64,000 bases of DNA from positions 372,001 to 436,000 of the forward strand of contig JAWPGT010000005.1 in the NCBI GenBank assembly GCA_034638255.1, given 5' to 3'. The notes beneath the pieces are model-generated. The model was given only the letters and a program-made list of their open reading frames with translations. It was not told where the DNA came from and ran no database searches. Source of the DNA: Coprinus comatus. Taxonomy: Eukaryota; Basidiomycota; Agaricomycetes; Agaricales; Agaricaceae. The translations under genes were made by a program, and so were the position numbers. Of this stretch, positions 10,527-22,769 are shown piece after piece (position 1 is the first letter of the stretch; every line of letters begins with the position of its first letter).

Positions 10527-12987
10527 ATGGGTCGTCGAGCAAAGAACAAGCAGGGCCCTCCTCAACCTCTGGAAAAACCTACATATACGACGCCGAAAAA
10601 CAAGAAGCGTAAGGCTGATAATGACTTGGACGCACCCAACAAAAAACTCAAGGATGCATCATATAAGCCATCTTCTTTAAAACCTGTACCAAATAGGAAG
10701 GGACGACCACTGAAGGAAACCAGTGTCAAAAAACCAAAGAAGAGAGTACAGATTGTAGAGGAGGAGGAACATGAAGAAGAAGTAGAGGACGACGAATCTG
10801 GGGACGGATGGGAGGACGTTCAGGACGACTTTAATCTAAAAACACAGGCCAAGTACGTTTGCCAATATTTCTATTGAGTTTGATGTAATTTTGATGGTTT
10901 TTCATTAGGTCTTTGTTCCAGAATAGTGATGACGAGTTCCCTACTTTCCAAGGAGATCTGGATGAATTCGAAGGCATAGAGGACGATGATGATGAAACGG
11001 AAGAGTGAGTGATTGCAATGGTTTGTAATATTTCTTTTCCATAACCTCAATTACAGTGATGAGCCTCTGCGAGGCCCCGTCCAAGAATTCGACTTCGATT
11101 CTGACTCTGGAAGTGACGAAATAATACCGCTTACCTCAAAAAAAGCCAAAAAATCAAAACAGTTGGAACGTCCAACAAAAATCATACCCACAGGCTCGGA
11201 TGCAAGCGATTCAGATGAATCCGACGAGGAAGAGGAAGGTGTTACTATGGCTAATATGGAGGCTCGATCTCGCGCTTTAGACGAAGCAACGGCTGCTGAA
11301 GCTGATTTGGATGCCGAAGAATTCCGTCAAGCCGAAGTTGGTTCGGGATGACGAAGATGTTGACATGGATGAGGATGAAGAGGAGGTTGACACACAATTT
11401 CATCTACCTACCGTTACTGAAAGAGAGGAGGAAAAGGCCAGGGGTGGACCAGATGTCCACACTGTTCAACAACGTCTACGGCACTGTGTTCGAGTTCTTG
11501 GAAACTTCAAGAAAAAGGCAGAAAAGGGCAGGTACGTGCTCTGTTCTTTGAGGGATTTCTGTGTTAAATGTGCAAATAGGTCACGCGTGGAATACGTTGA
11601 ACAGGTGGTTTCGGACATCGCAAATTATTACGGCTACAATGAATTCCTCGCCGAAAAATTGTTCCAGCTTTTCCCTGTGGGTGAGGTATGTGCATGTCTT
11701 TTTACAGGAATGGTGCTTTACTAATTTTTTGTCAGGCGATTGAATTCTTTGAGGCCAATGAAGTCCCTCGACCGGTGACAATTCGAACCAATACACTCCG
11801 AACACGAAGACGAGATCTTGCACAAACGCTCGTTAATCGAGGAGTGAATCTGGAACCTATTGGTAAATGGACGAACGTCGGTCTGCAGGTCTTTGAAAGT
11901 ACCGTTCCCATTGGTAAAGTTTGACTATACTCTTCTCAGGATCCAGAATTCTGATTGTCGTCTCATTCAGGTGCTACACCCGAATACCTGGCCGGACATT
12001 ATATGCTACAAGCCGCATCGTCATTTTTACCTGTAATTGCACTATCACCTCAACCCAACGAGCGAATTCTGGATATGGCATCAGCACCTGGAGGTAAAAC
12101 GACACATATTGCAGCTCTGCTCCAAAACACTGGTGTTGTTTTTGCCAATGATGCCAACAAGGCTAGAACAAAGAGTTTAACGGCCAATGTACACCGCCTA
12201 GGGTGCAAAAACGTTGTTGTATGCTCCTATGATGGCCGAGAGTTCCCGAAAGTTATGGGCGGTTTTGATCGTGTGCTTTTAGATGCTCCCTGCAGTGGTA
12301 CTGGTGTCATCAGCAAAGATTCCAGTGTCAAAGTCAACAAGGTATGCACCCGATCACTTTGCACAACTGCGGTCTGATGTCAATTTATGCAGTCGGAACG
12401 TGATTTTACACTACTCTCACACCTGCAAAAGCAACTTATTCTCTGTGCTATTGATAGTGTAAGTCCTGATTCTAAGACAGGCGGGTACCTCGTTTACTCG
12501 ACGTGTTCGGTGACGGTGGACGAAAACGAATCTGTGGTCGATTATGCGTTACGCAAACGACCGAATGTAAAGCTCGTGGACACGGGTGTGAGCTTCGGAC
12601 GTGAGGGATTTACAAGTTATCGAGGAAAATCTTTCCATCCCAGTGTCAACCTCACGCGACGTTTCTATCCCCATGTGCATAACATGGATGGCTTCTACGT
12701 TGCGAAGTTCAAGGTCGAGAAACGATCAAAAGGCAAACCAACGCCTGAGGAGGAAGCTGACGCTATACCCGTGATGGTTGCTGGGTCCGGCAAGGAGACA
12801 GAAGGTATAGTTGGCTTCGATTCGGAAGAAGATCGGCCATTCCTCGAAAGTAAGTTGATCTTTGGAACTCTTTTAGAAGATACACATACTGAGTATATCT
12901 GCAACAGAGGCAAAACGGAGACAGATGAAGGCCAAGGGTTTGAAACCTCCTCCTCGAAAGTCTTCACAGGTGACTGCAAAGGCATAA
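10527..12987 (+). CDS. NOP2: 25S rRNA cytosine-C5 methyltransferase NOP2
   Basis: The product is a nucleolar RNA m5C methyltransferase of the NOP2/NSUN family, needed for large-subunit maturation. The N-terminus is a Lys-rich then acidic nucleolar extension. The central block includes [18 protein letters not shown] and [20 protein letters not shown]. The catalytic domain shows [16 protein letters not shown] (SAM site), [15 protein letters not shown] (motif IV with the PCSGTG cysteine) and [14 protein letters not shown] (TC-loop catalytic cysteine). Introns fall at about 10852, 11005, 11532, 11684, 11920, 12342 and 12851. The short last exon is Lys/Arg-rich and stops at 12985-12987. The frame slips between about 11325 and 11352 inside conserved-looking sequence: the upstream exon reaches a stop at 11349 while the downstream sequence continues one frame on. 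A 118 bp intron (11239-11356) would also restore the frame but would remove a family-like segment. Confidence 0.9.
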
Positions 12988-15105
12988 TTATTGGAGTTAA
13001 AACTACAGTGGTATATATTGTATTCTTTTTGGGACACATTCAGCTGGATGCTTGAAGAGGACAGATAGTAGTTTAAGGACACACCTTATCTCGTGCAATG
13101 AGGTCACATTTCCAATGAGAGATTCTGTTGAATAAGCTACGTGAGATAGCACCTCCGTATAGTACTAGTTGTGATTAAATGATCGTGTGATTGCAAAAGG
13201 TGAATCAATCCGAGTCAATGGTTGTTTCGAGGGTCCTGGCTGGGCCTGGTCATAATTACGGGACGCGTTATCATAGAGATGAAAGTGACTGTTTTTGCCA
13301 AATTTACATTGCATTAATACCAATAGTAATCCTCTCTTCTCATGCATCCTGTTGTGCCTAGTGCATAGTTGGGAGAGATGCACCATAAAATTAGCATGAC
13401 ACATATCCTCTGCGGGCTGGACGAATGGTAAAGGTTGCTAACAACTGCTGCTCCAACTACCACCCAGACCTGCAAGAAAAAATTAGTCTCCAAATGTTAT
13501 TTATAGATCGATGGACGTCAACTAGCGCACTGCATTTCCTCAGGTGCGTGTCAACGAGTCTTCGGACACATCTCGGGAGCGAAAGACATTCGTATACGAA
13601 AATCATGTCAAGAAGGAAGACAACGGTAGTCAGAAGGGCAGTTGCATAGGCAAAAATAGAGGGATGTTAACTATTCCAGGTGATCCGCGACGAAAGATAA
13701 TGAACAAAGAAGACAATAATGCAAGAAATGTAATTCCAGTGACTGTAAGGATAGGGATGTAGTAGTAGATGGAGTTGACGGATCTAGCAGGAGAGTGGAA
13801 ATGCTGACCGGTCGGGCGGAGTACCAATGCACCGGTGGTCGCGTGCGAAATGGAATTTCGAAGATTCTAGGCTCGGCTGGGACAGAGGGATTCTGAACGA
13901 TTGCTGAGATTCAAAGTGAAGGGGAAACCTACAGAACTCGAGTAATGGTGTCATCACAGTGCGCATCCAACAACTCAACGAGACTGGACCAGTGGACCAT
14001 AAGGTTGTTAAGATCAACAATGATAGACGGGTAGTCTATTTTTCGGTACGCATACGAAATAACGATCACTGATACACAATATCCCCATACGCCAAGCACT
14101 ACCGAAGCGTTGGTTCCGCTGCTAAAGTGGCGAGAAATGCTTAAAGAAGTATATGGAATCGATTATTGGGACAGAGAGGGAAATCAGGAGAAGCAGCAGA
14201 AACACTATGGGAAGTAGGAATGGTGTGACGCTGGAAACATGCCTGGGAGAAAGAAGGGTCAAGGACAAAAGGACTGGCAACAAACGATGTACCCTACTTA
14301 AATGTTAAGCGTTATTGTGTCTACTCCACCGATGCATGTTCATGATGTAAGATGCAAAGGGACTTGGATTCCACGAAAACACACACGTTATCTGTGGGAA
14401 AATGAGCCCACTTCCTCACGTGGATAAATATAGAAGCCTGGCGTCGCACTAGTAGCCGGCTTCTTTTGATGGCGGGAAAGACAAGTTCATAAGAGAAAAG
14501 AAAAATTATATACTTACATATTTCTGTTGATATTCTATGTGGCCAAGAGCACGCGGACGGGAGAAATATTAAGATTCCGCAGAAGAAGAGGGCACTGGGC
14601 TGAACTGGCGGCCTGGAGCCAACCGGGTGACGTGATCTCGGTTGCTGAACTGAAATGATCAGGAAGCTTGCCTTTTTCGGCGAACACCGTTTTTGTTCAC
14701 GTCTTTCTTACTCTTTGTACAGCTGCCAGCGAGGCAGAAATGCGTGCAGAGCTCGGGGGACAATTACCCAACAAGCCAGGGACACGGATGAGATAACGAC
14801 GGGGCAGCGGGTTTTGTCGCGAACAAATGGCCTGCTTGGAGACGACCCTGTCAAGCAAACACGGACAGACACCAAACAAGAGCCAAACACAGATGGCCCA
14901 ATAAAAGGAAGGTCGTCCTAAAATTGTCGTTCTCTCTAACCCTTCCTTCTTATTTCTCTCAACCCCTCAACACCCAAACGGGTCACGGTTGCGTAGCACG
15001 CACTTCCTTCTCTATCCTGTCGATTGATACCCTTTTCATGTAAGCATTCTTCACTTGCCTCTATTCGCGCCTCTCACTCTTTTCCAGCTCACGAACAACT
15101 GCATA
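12988..15105. other. 2.1 kb intergenic region
   Basis: This holds the NOP2 3' end and the promoter of the Ala/Glu-rich gene. Open frames here are at most about 90 codons, have no family features and no consistent splice structure. No tRNA or snRNA was recognised. The last 200 bases have promoter character and are described separately. Confidence 0.55.
14899..15087 (+). promoter_or_regulatory. core promoter and 5'-UTR intron of the Ala/Glu/Pro-rich gene
   Basis: A TATA-like CAATAAAAGG at 14899-14908 is followed by a strongly pyrimidine-rich stretch from about 14920 to 15030, a pattern typical of highly expressed basidiomycete genes. A likely 48 bp 5'-UTR intron (GTAAGC at 15040, TTTCCAG ending at 15087) lies just before the ATG at 15106. 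The immediately preceding ATG at 15038 is followed by TAA, but splicing would disrupt that start-stop pair. Confidence 0.5.
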
Positions 15106-16053
15106 ATGTCTGCCCCTGAAGTCGCCCCCGCTGCCGCTGCTCTAGTTGAGGATGTGAAGCCTACTACTGAGACTACTGAGGCCCCCAAGGCAGCCGAAGC
15201 TGCTCCTGTATGTTGCACTTTACTCCCCTCCACCCCTTATCTATGTCTTATATACTAATACTCTACCAGGTCATTGCTGCTGAGGCCCAACCCGAAGCCG
15301 CGCCTGAAGCTGCTGTTGCTGCTGCTGTTGAGGCTGAAGCCGCTCCCACTGAGGAAGCCCCCAAAGAAGCCAAGCCTGTGAGTACACTGATCCGCGACTC
15401 GCTTAACAGGATATTGATTTTTTCCCTTTAGGCTGAGACCGAGACCAAGAAGGAGGATAGGCCTAAAAGCCCCAGTCTTCTTGCTAAGCTCCTCGCTCCT
15501 TTCAAGGGTGAGAAGAAGGTGAAACAACCCAAGTCTCCTAAGAAGGAGAAGAAGAAGGAGGAAGCCGAGGCTGCCATCGCTGAGGAGACTTCCAAGGATG
15601 CCGCTCCTGTTGCTGAACCCGCTGCTGAACCTGTTGCAGCCCCAGAGGAGGCTCCCGCTACGGAAGCTGTGAAGGAGACGTAAGTGTTATTTTATTCTTA
15701 TTTTACGCATCTCATTGACATGGTGTAGTGAAACCTCTGCTCCAGCTGCTGAGGCTCCTGCGCCCGTCGAGGCACCCAAGGAGGAAAAGAAGGAGGAAAA
15801 GACCTCCAAGACTGTCAAGGTTGGCCGTCGTCTCTCAGCCCGAGTTGGTGACTTCTTCAAGGTCAAGCCTAAGCATGAGGTTGCTGCACCTGCAAAGGTC
15901 GACGAGAACCCTCCTAAGATTGAAGAGCCTGCTCCTGTCGCTCCTCTTGAGAACCCTGCCACCGAAGAGCCTGCCACCGCCGCTGAGTCGAAACCTGAAG
16001 AGAAGCCTGCAGAGAGTGCCCCCGCCGCTCCCGTTGTAACTGCCGCCGCTTAA
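15106..16053 (+). CDS. Ala/Glu/Pro/Lys-rich protein of unknown function
   Basis: Four coding exons (15106-15207, about 15271-15377, 15432-15679 and 15729-16053) encode roughly 260 residues made mainly of Ala, Glu, Pro, Lys and Thr. There is no signal peptide or TM segment. Two blocks break the low-complexity pattern: SPSLLAKLLAPFKGEKK and TVKVGRRLSARVGDFFKVK. Both could form short amphipathic basic helices suitable for binding membrane, nucleic acid or a partner. GC-rich codons, a CT-rich promoter and a 5'-UTR intron suggest strong expression. I recognise no domain. Proteins of this composition are common and uncharacterised in mushrooms. The conserved helices rather than the linkers would be the useful handle. 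Confidence 0.75.
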
Positions 16054-16427
16054 ATATTGAGTTCGTATGGGTCTCCTGGGTTTCTCACGAACGACTGTTA
16101 TGAAACAATTTTTATTTACTTTTCTTGACCGCTCATCGTTTCTCGTGGGTGCATACCATTCGCTTTTTTTCTCTTTCCTATATCATACTTTTGGATTTGG
16201 TTCATTTGCTTTATGATCTTCACGACTAGCCTCATCCGCCTTTAGTACTTAATACTCGGTCCATTCACCGTCCCAATACCCCGTAGTTGCTTTCTACTGG
16301 ATCGTGATTCATGTCTTTAGGTTCAATTGTAATCTTTTATCTTTTCCCTCCAATGTGTGCTTCCCTAATCAGGACGTTCTGAGTCACCCGACAATGTTAG
16401 TGTCATCGATCATTCACTTCTGTATCA
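16054..16427. other. spacer between Ala/Glu-rich gene and eIF2B epsilon
   Basis: This 374 bp interval is T-rich, matching the 3' UTR of the upstream gene (including TTTTTATTTAC near 16109) and the promoter of the next. No coding sequence is seen. Confidence 0.6.
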
Positions 16428-19400
16428 ATGACCTCGTCTGCTGTTAAAGAGAAGCTCATCGATGATGAAGACGTCCTCCAGGCTGTTGTTCTGGCCGACA
16501 GCTTCAACAAGCGATTTAGGCCTCTCACCATTGCAAAACCTCGTGTATGGCTCCTGCCTGTTTCTTTTCATCGACATCTAATCAATTTCAGAGTAGTGTC
16601 TCCTTCCCATCTGCAACGCCCCCCTCCTTGATTGGACCTTTGAGTCCCTAGCGTCGGCAGGTGTTCAAGAAGTCTTTGTTGTTTGTCGATCCCATGCAGA
16701 ACAAGTCAAAGCAGCGATCAGGTAAGTGTGTATACCCTTTGTCACTCGCTCCATATTTACCCTCTACATATTCAGGGACTCAAAATGGTCAAAATCTGGT
16801 TCAGGGATGAAAATTGTTCCTATAATGACTTCAAAAGAAACCTACTCTCCAGGAGACGCAATGAGGGATGTCTATACTCGAGGACTTGTCACAAGTGATT
16901 TTGTCCTTGTCATGGGCGACCTAGTCAGCAACATCAGAATAGACGAGGTAGTCAGGATCCATAAAGAACGTCGTAAAACAAACAAAGACGCCATTATGAC
17001 AATGGTTGTCAAAGAAAGTGGTGCTCAGCATCGCACAAGGTATAATTCTATTTCATCATTCATCAAATCTGTACCTTATCATCCAACACAGGGCTCGTGG
17101 AGAATCCTCCATATTTGTGCTTGATCCTCAGACATCTGAATGTTTGCATTACGAACATGTCAGTGGATATCCTCAGAAAAAGAAAGTCAAGATACCGCGC
17201 GAAATTTTGACGGAACACCCTGAAGTCGAGATTCGGAATGACCTTATTGATTGTTCAATTGACGTGTGCTCTGTTGAGGTGGGTGCATTCATCATTTTCT
17301 ACCATTAACATCATTCAGCTAGAGTCTATCTGATATAGGTTCCATCACTCTTTCAAGACAACTTTGATTATCTTGATATCCGACGAGACTTCGTGCACGG
17401 TGTCTTGACATCCGATTTGTTGATGAAAAATATACATGTCTATGTTGCTCAAGAGGGTTATGCCGCACGGGTGCAGGACACACGTAGCTATGATTCCGTT
17501 AGGTCCGTTTTGATTTTTATTTCCAACTACTTCAACCACCGACGTTTACCTTTAGTAAAGACATTCTCTCGAGATGGACATTCCCTCTGGTCCCCGATGA
17601 TAATCACCCTGGCGAACACAACTATGAACACCTCAGAGGAAACAGGTACATTCCAAAGGATGACACTGTCGCTTTGGCACGGTATGAACAAATACGCTGT
17701 TATAATTTGGGTCTCCTCTTCTAACTGAATGACGCTACAGCACAAGCAAAGTTGGTCCCAACACATTAATAGGATCCTCTACTCTAATTGCAGAAAACGC
17801 CGAAATTATTTCTTCTGTAATCGGTCAGAATTGTATCATTGGCGCTAGCTCAACAATCGAAGATTCGTACATTTTCAACAATGCCACGATTGGTCCGAAC
17901 TGCAAGATCATTCGATCTATCATCGGCTCAGGGTGTACAGTTATGAGGAATACCCAGATACAAAAAGGTTCTCTCCTCGGTGATGGTGTAGTTGTCGGAC
18001 CAGATGTCACTCTTCCTCCCTTTGGACGCCTTTCTGTCAAACGATCGAGCATTCCAACTACTCCTGTAACGGAAGATACGGACGACGAAGATTCAGATTT
18101 GGAAACAGTAGAAGAGAGTACGCCTTCTACTTTAGATGTTCCCCCACAGGCTATTAATGATTTCTAGATCAAGAATCAATAAAAGGGGACTTGGACCCGG
18201 GAGCGGGTTCTAATGCTCTGGTGTGGCCTACAGGAGCAGTCGAAGAGGAAGAGGATGCCGAGGATGTTGAAAACCAGACGAATCAACGCTTTATGAGATT
18301 AGGTTGGTCATTTGCTATCGATTTTTTATATTGTACACTAAAGAAATATGTTTTCACAGCTGACGACGTTTCTAATGTTGTGTTATCCGATGCTGGGTCA
18401 GAAACCAGTGAAGAGGATCGTGATTCATCAGACGGCGACGACGACGATTCCTATGATGGACGATCCATTTCCGCATTGTCAGATGCTTCGGGTCCTTCTG
18501 ATGCTGCTAATTTCGTGGATAGGTCTGAGAAAGAGTTCCGTGCAGAAGTTCAACAATCACTAGAACGTGCGTTCGCCGAAGGACATTCCGTGGACAACGC
18601 AGCTGTAGAACTTAAAACACTACGTATGGCTAGTAATGTGCCCTTGACAAGTGTTAGAGAGGCCGTCATTGCTGCTCTCGTGGAGAAAATACCTATTGTC
18701 GACTCTGGAGCTGCCCAACAACGTCAAGCAATAGCTGCGGTCATCGGTCGATGGGGTCCATTGATTGACAATATTGGAGGTGTTGATGCTGTGGAAACTG
18801 TAGCACTTTTGCAGGTGAGACGAGCTCTATTCCGTTCTATTTGTCTTGTCGTGCTGCGATCTTTAACCAAATTATTATTATTATTCTTCAGGCACATTGT
18901 GCGACCTCCTCACGCATGCCTCTCTTTGGCCAGATCCTTGCTGCTTTATATCAGGATGATATCGTCGATGAAGATGATATCAGAAGATGGCATATACTTC
19001 CTAGTTCGAAGGGCGAAAACCGAAAACCTGGCCCAGAGTTGGAAGGTTTCAAGAAGTGCTGGGTTATTGGTGCACATATGATTAAACAATTCGATGACCA
19101 ACAGAGTGATGAAGACAGTGAAGAGGAAGATAGCGAAGAAGATACGGCACCTCAAGCTCCTAACAGCAAGGCAGCAGAAGAAAGTGAAGAAGAAGATGAT
19201 GATGATGATGATGATTCAGGGGAAGGCGAGACCGGCCCTACTGAAACACCGGCTGTTCGAGAGGTTGAAGCCGAGGCAAATGAAGCCTCTGCTCTTGTCT
19301 CTATGACCAGTGTACCGACTAATGAAACTGTTGAAGGTGTCCAAGAAGAAAGCGGAGAGGAAGAGAGCGAAGAAGAGGTAAATATCTCTTTGTCTTCAAC

Positions 19401-19518
19401 TATTGAAGTTAATAACGAATTCACTAGTAATCATTTAACACAACGCGGTATCAAAGCTTCCCTCACAGCGAAAAAGACTCTGAAGCGGACAGCAATGATA
19501 ACGCAAAGATTTAAATAG
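16428..19518 (+). CDS. GCD6: translation initiation factor eIF2B subunit epsilon
   Basis: This is the catalytic subunit of the eIF2B complex, which exchanges GDP for GTP on eIF2. Exon 1 gives LQAVVLADSFNKRFRPLT, the nucleotidyltransferase-like start, followed by CLLPICNAPLLDWTFESL and VLVMGDLVSN. The middle has left-handed beta-helix hexapeptides (TLIGSSTLIAENAEI, NCIIGASSTIEDSYI, NATIGPNCKI). After an acidic linker comes the HEAT-like W2 domain (FRAEVQQSLERAF to RWHILPSSKG and GFKKCWVIGAHMI) that binds eIF2. An intron at 18118-18167 links the linker to NALVWPTG and keeps the frame. Beyond the W2 domain about 140 residues of Asp/Glu-rich sequence follow, including an in-frame GAT repeat near 19196. 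The very end (after about 19378) is uncertain, because a GTAAAT donor there may start a last intron. Confidence 0.9.
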
Positions 19519-20122
19519 TCCAACAGGTGCATATATGTATCCAGAGTTGCAAGGCGGAGGTAGTATACATAAACATATACATATATATTAGAATACATAG
19601 ATGGTCATGTCAAGAGTGAATGGGTATAGCAGTATCAATATTTCAATATGATGTACAATGCTGTTGCATGGCGTCAGCAATCAGGTCATGGGTTTCCAGG
19701 TGAAACTACCTACCATGGATAATACCAGGGCTGAATAAAAGTGATGGGTGAGAATGATACAACGGACAGATAGTGGCGTGCTCACATATAACCCAAGATC
19801 GTAAGAAGGATATTGATGAGCTTTGAAGGGCAACGGTCAGTACACGAGGTAAACAGCGGTAAGTGTGCCAGACATACAAAGTCTGCTCCACAACCTCGTT
19901 CGAGGAAGACGCCGAGAGGAGGAATAAAGATGGCGATGATGATCTAGAGAACAAGTGAGGAAGACGGACGAACGGGACTTGTTGAAGATACCTTGCAAAT
20001 GTCGGACGCGGTGAAGGCCATTGTAGGAAATGAGAAGGTGTGAATCGGTTGTGGTCGCGCCTATATAGTAGGCTAGATAAACGATGACGTATGTCTTGTC
20101 TTCCTTTTTTGACACCTTCGTC
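19519..20122. other. spacer and promoter upstream of kynurenine formamidase
   Basis: This is 604 bp between tandem + genes. The first part is AT-rich (ACATATACATATATATTAG near 19572), fitting a 3' UTR. A TATATAG box lies at 20062-20068. A 155-codon minus-strand frame here has no family features and I do not accept it as a gene. Confidence 0.55.
20062..20068 (+). promoter_or_regulatory. TATA box of kynurenine formamidase
   Basis: TATATAG lies 55 bp before the chosen ATG at 20123. An in-frame ATG at 20084 is only about 20 bp downstream of this box, too close to be in the mRNA, which supports the 20123 start. Confidence 0.5.
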
Positions 20123-21007
20123 ATGGATGTCCTGCACGATATTCCATACACCACAGCCACATCCCACGATCAACTACACACCTTTGATCTCTACATACCC
20201 TTGCCCTCAGAAACTGGTTCACCCGCACCGCTGATCTGCTTTGTGCATGGCGGTGCATGGCGCACGTAAGTTCATCACATTTTCATTTCTTCTCAAGTTA
20301 AACAACTTAATCTTAGGGAGGACAAGTCCGACCACACACTCCTCGCCAAGAAACTCGTGGATGCCTCCGGGTTCCCTGTCGCTGTGCCAAACTATCGTTT
20401 GAGCCCTCTCAAAGAGACAGAAGACAAGATCTTCCAACATCCTTCACACGCTGAAGATATTCTTCAGTTCCTAGAATTTATATTGGCCTGGGATGGTCCT
20501 CCAGATCGAGGCCAAGTGTACGATAAATCGAAGCTGTTCTTGATGGGACATAGCTGCAGTGCACACATGTTAGTATCTATAATGTTGGATTCCTCAGAAG
20601 CAACCCCAAGCCTTACTCCGAGTCCTGCACTGCTTGACGCAGTTAAAGGCGTGGTGGCATCTGAGGGCATCTACGATTTGGATCTTCTCCTTGGTACATT
20701 TCCAAAGTACCTTGACTGGTTTATTGCTGCTGCATTCGGCCGGCACAAGTCATATCAATCTTTTGCGGCGACGAAATATCGAACGAGACACCCTGGGATA
20801 AGGTGGCTACTCGTTCAGTCCCAAGGAGATACACTTATTGATGCGGCCCAGAGCCAGAACATGCTGGAGCATCTCAAGTCGGAATATGGACAGTCCGCTA
20901 CCGATTCTATTTTCTATGACACTTCTTTAACACAAGAGCACGACGACATCCTAGTTACCGACGACTTCATGCATCTTGTAAAAGATTTCATAGTTAGGAG
21001 CTTGTGA
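20123..21007 (+). CDS. BNA7: kynurenine formamidase (alpha/beta-hydrolase)
   Basis: Two exons (20123-20265, 20317-21007) encode 277 residues. The enzyme would hydrolyse N-formylkynurenine to kynurenine and formate. HGGAW at residues 42-46 is the oxyanion-hole motif. GHSCSA places the nucleophile at Ser127. Asp in SQGDTLID and His in QEHDDIL are the likely triad partners. Size and motif order fit the BNA7/AFMID family, although GHSCS replaces the usual GHSxG. Taken alone it could be another esterase. The neighbouring kynureninase (57 bp away, convergent) and kynurenine 3-monooxygenase make the formamidase role the best reading. There is no signal peptide, so it is probably cytosolic. Confidence 0.8.
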
Positions 21008-21064
21008 CAATATTTATATATATTATCGGTTTGTATTCCCACACGACCGGCGGTACAAACTTCG

Positions 21065-22769
21065 CTACAACCTTTCAAAGGCCAATTCAAGATATTTCGC
21101 CCCAACTTCGCAGTCCTCGAGGGTATTGTAGAGAGGAGCAGGAGCGAGACGGATCACATCTGGTCGTCTTTCATCTCCAATAACGCCGTAAGAAACGAGG
21201 TTGTCAAAAATCTTCTGCATGACTCCAGATCCAACAGGGAGGAACAGGAGAGAAAGTTGAGCGCCTCGAGACGAAGGAGACGAAGGAGTAATGATTGTGA
21301 ATCCAGGAGTAGTGGAACCGCCTTGTGTATACTTCTGTTGAACGTCGGAAGTGGGTACAAAATGCTTAGACTCTTTCAAAAGCTTCTCCAAGGCGCTAGT
21401 AAGTTGTAGCGAACGTTCTCTGACTGGACTCATCATCCCAGCTTCCTTGAGAATTTCCAAAGATCCGAGAAGAGAAGCAGAAGCAAGGATACTAGGATTC
21501 GATTGCTGGAAACCTTGTGCACCAGGAATCGGTGAAAATTTTGGAAGCATTTTGAAGCGCGAGGAGAGCTCATGCCCCCACCACCCTGCGAATCTAAGAA
21601 AAACAAACGGTTAATGGAAAGAAGATCGTAGCTGGAAAAGGTCCGGATCAAGAAGACTTTCGACAACTTACTTGGGTCGTACAAGGGTGTCCCATTTCTC
21701 ATGAATAAAGAGCCCGGCAATACCACCAGGTCCTGAATTCAAATATTTATATGTACACCAAACTGCGAAATCAACGTCCCAGTCGTGTAATTGAATAGGA
21801 ACATTTCCGACAACATGAGCAAGATCCCAGCCGCATATACAGCCCTGATAACGTGTTATTAGCACATGTGTCGTTCTCGCGAAGGATATAAAATGAATTG
21901 GAAGGATATTCTATGATTAGGATGGTTAGATGCGCACCTGCTCCTTGGCCTTTTTGGTAATGGACTCCATTGGGAACCATTGTCCAGTGTAATATTGCAC
22001 GCCACTGAACAGAACGAGGGCGATTGAGGAGCCTTGCTCATCCAAAACCCTAAGGATATCTTCTTCTCTGATGGTGAATTCACCATCCCTTGGACTAATC
22101 TCTACGATTGCCTTTTCGGGGTCGAGACCATGAGCAATGGCCTGTGATGTAAAAGCATACTGAGAAAAAGAAAGGTCAACACAAAACTTGGTAGGTTCTC
22201 GTTTACGTTGAGATGCTCACTTGATCCGAGGGAAAGGCCCTGGCTTCACAAAGAATCTTATAACGGTCAGGAGTCGGATTATAGAAGGAATCCATCATTA
22301 AATGGAGGTTACTCGTCAATGTAGCCATGACAGAAACTTCTTTCTCTTTGGCCCCTATGATATCATTTAACTTCGGCTCTCCAGTAAGGACGAATAATGA
22401 GCTCACCTACTACTTCGGCCATCAGAGGGTTCAGCTTATCCGTGAACCGTGTCCATGGGCGGTCAAGGGAATGGTTAAAGTGACCGACCACCCCACTGTA
22501 GTGGTAATTAGTTAAATGAGTCTGGTTCATGACACTGCGGTACTAACTGAGATCCCCAAGTTTGGAGCTCTTCCTGAACTCGGATGCTTGAGCGCTTGGG
22601 CATGAGCCCTAAAGAATTACCGCACAGATAAGTGCATTTCGATTCTATAAATGTGTTAATGGATGGCAATCATGGAGCTTAACTGGCAAGTACCTTGTTC
22701 TGGGCGCAAAGTCGCGCCAATATCTTTGTTGGATGGGAAAACGAAATCGTTGCTCAAGCTTGAAGACAT
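21065..22769 (-). CDS. BNA5: kynureninase
   Basis: Seven exons on the minus strand (22769-22694, 22644-22548, 22495-22407, 22354-22221, 22159-21938, 21844-21672, 21593-21065) give 439 residues with all phases consistent. This PLP enzyme cleaves kynurenine or 3-hydroxykynurenine to (3-hydroxy)anthranilate and alanine. Family marks are [12 protein letters not shown] near the start, [52 protein letters not shown] and [13 protein letters not shown], whose Lys binds PLP. Then come [15 protein letters not shown], and [12 protein letters not shown] at the C-terminus. It shares a 211 bp divergent promoter with the monooxygenase and is convergent with the formamidase. Length is normal for the family, and it is probably cytosolic. 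Confidence 0.95.

Noticed and set aside
19706..20173. 155-codon minus-strand frame before the kynurenine formamidase gene
   Set aside because: It overlaps the TATA box and first exon of a well-supported gene, has no domain and no splice partners.
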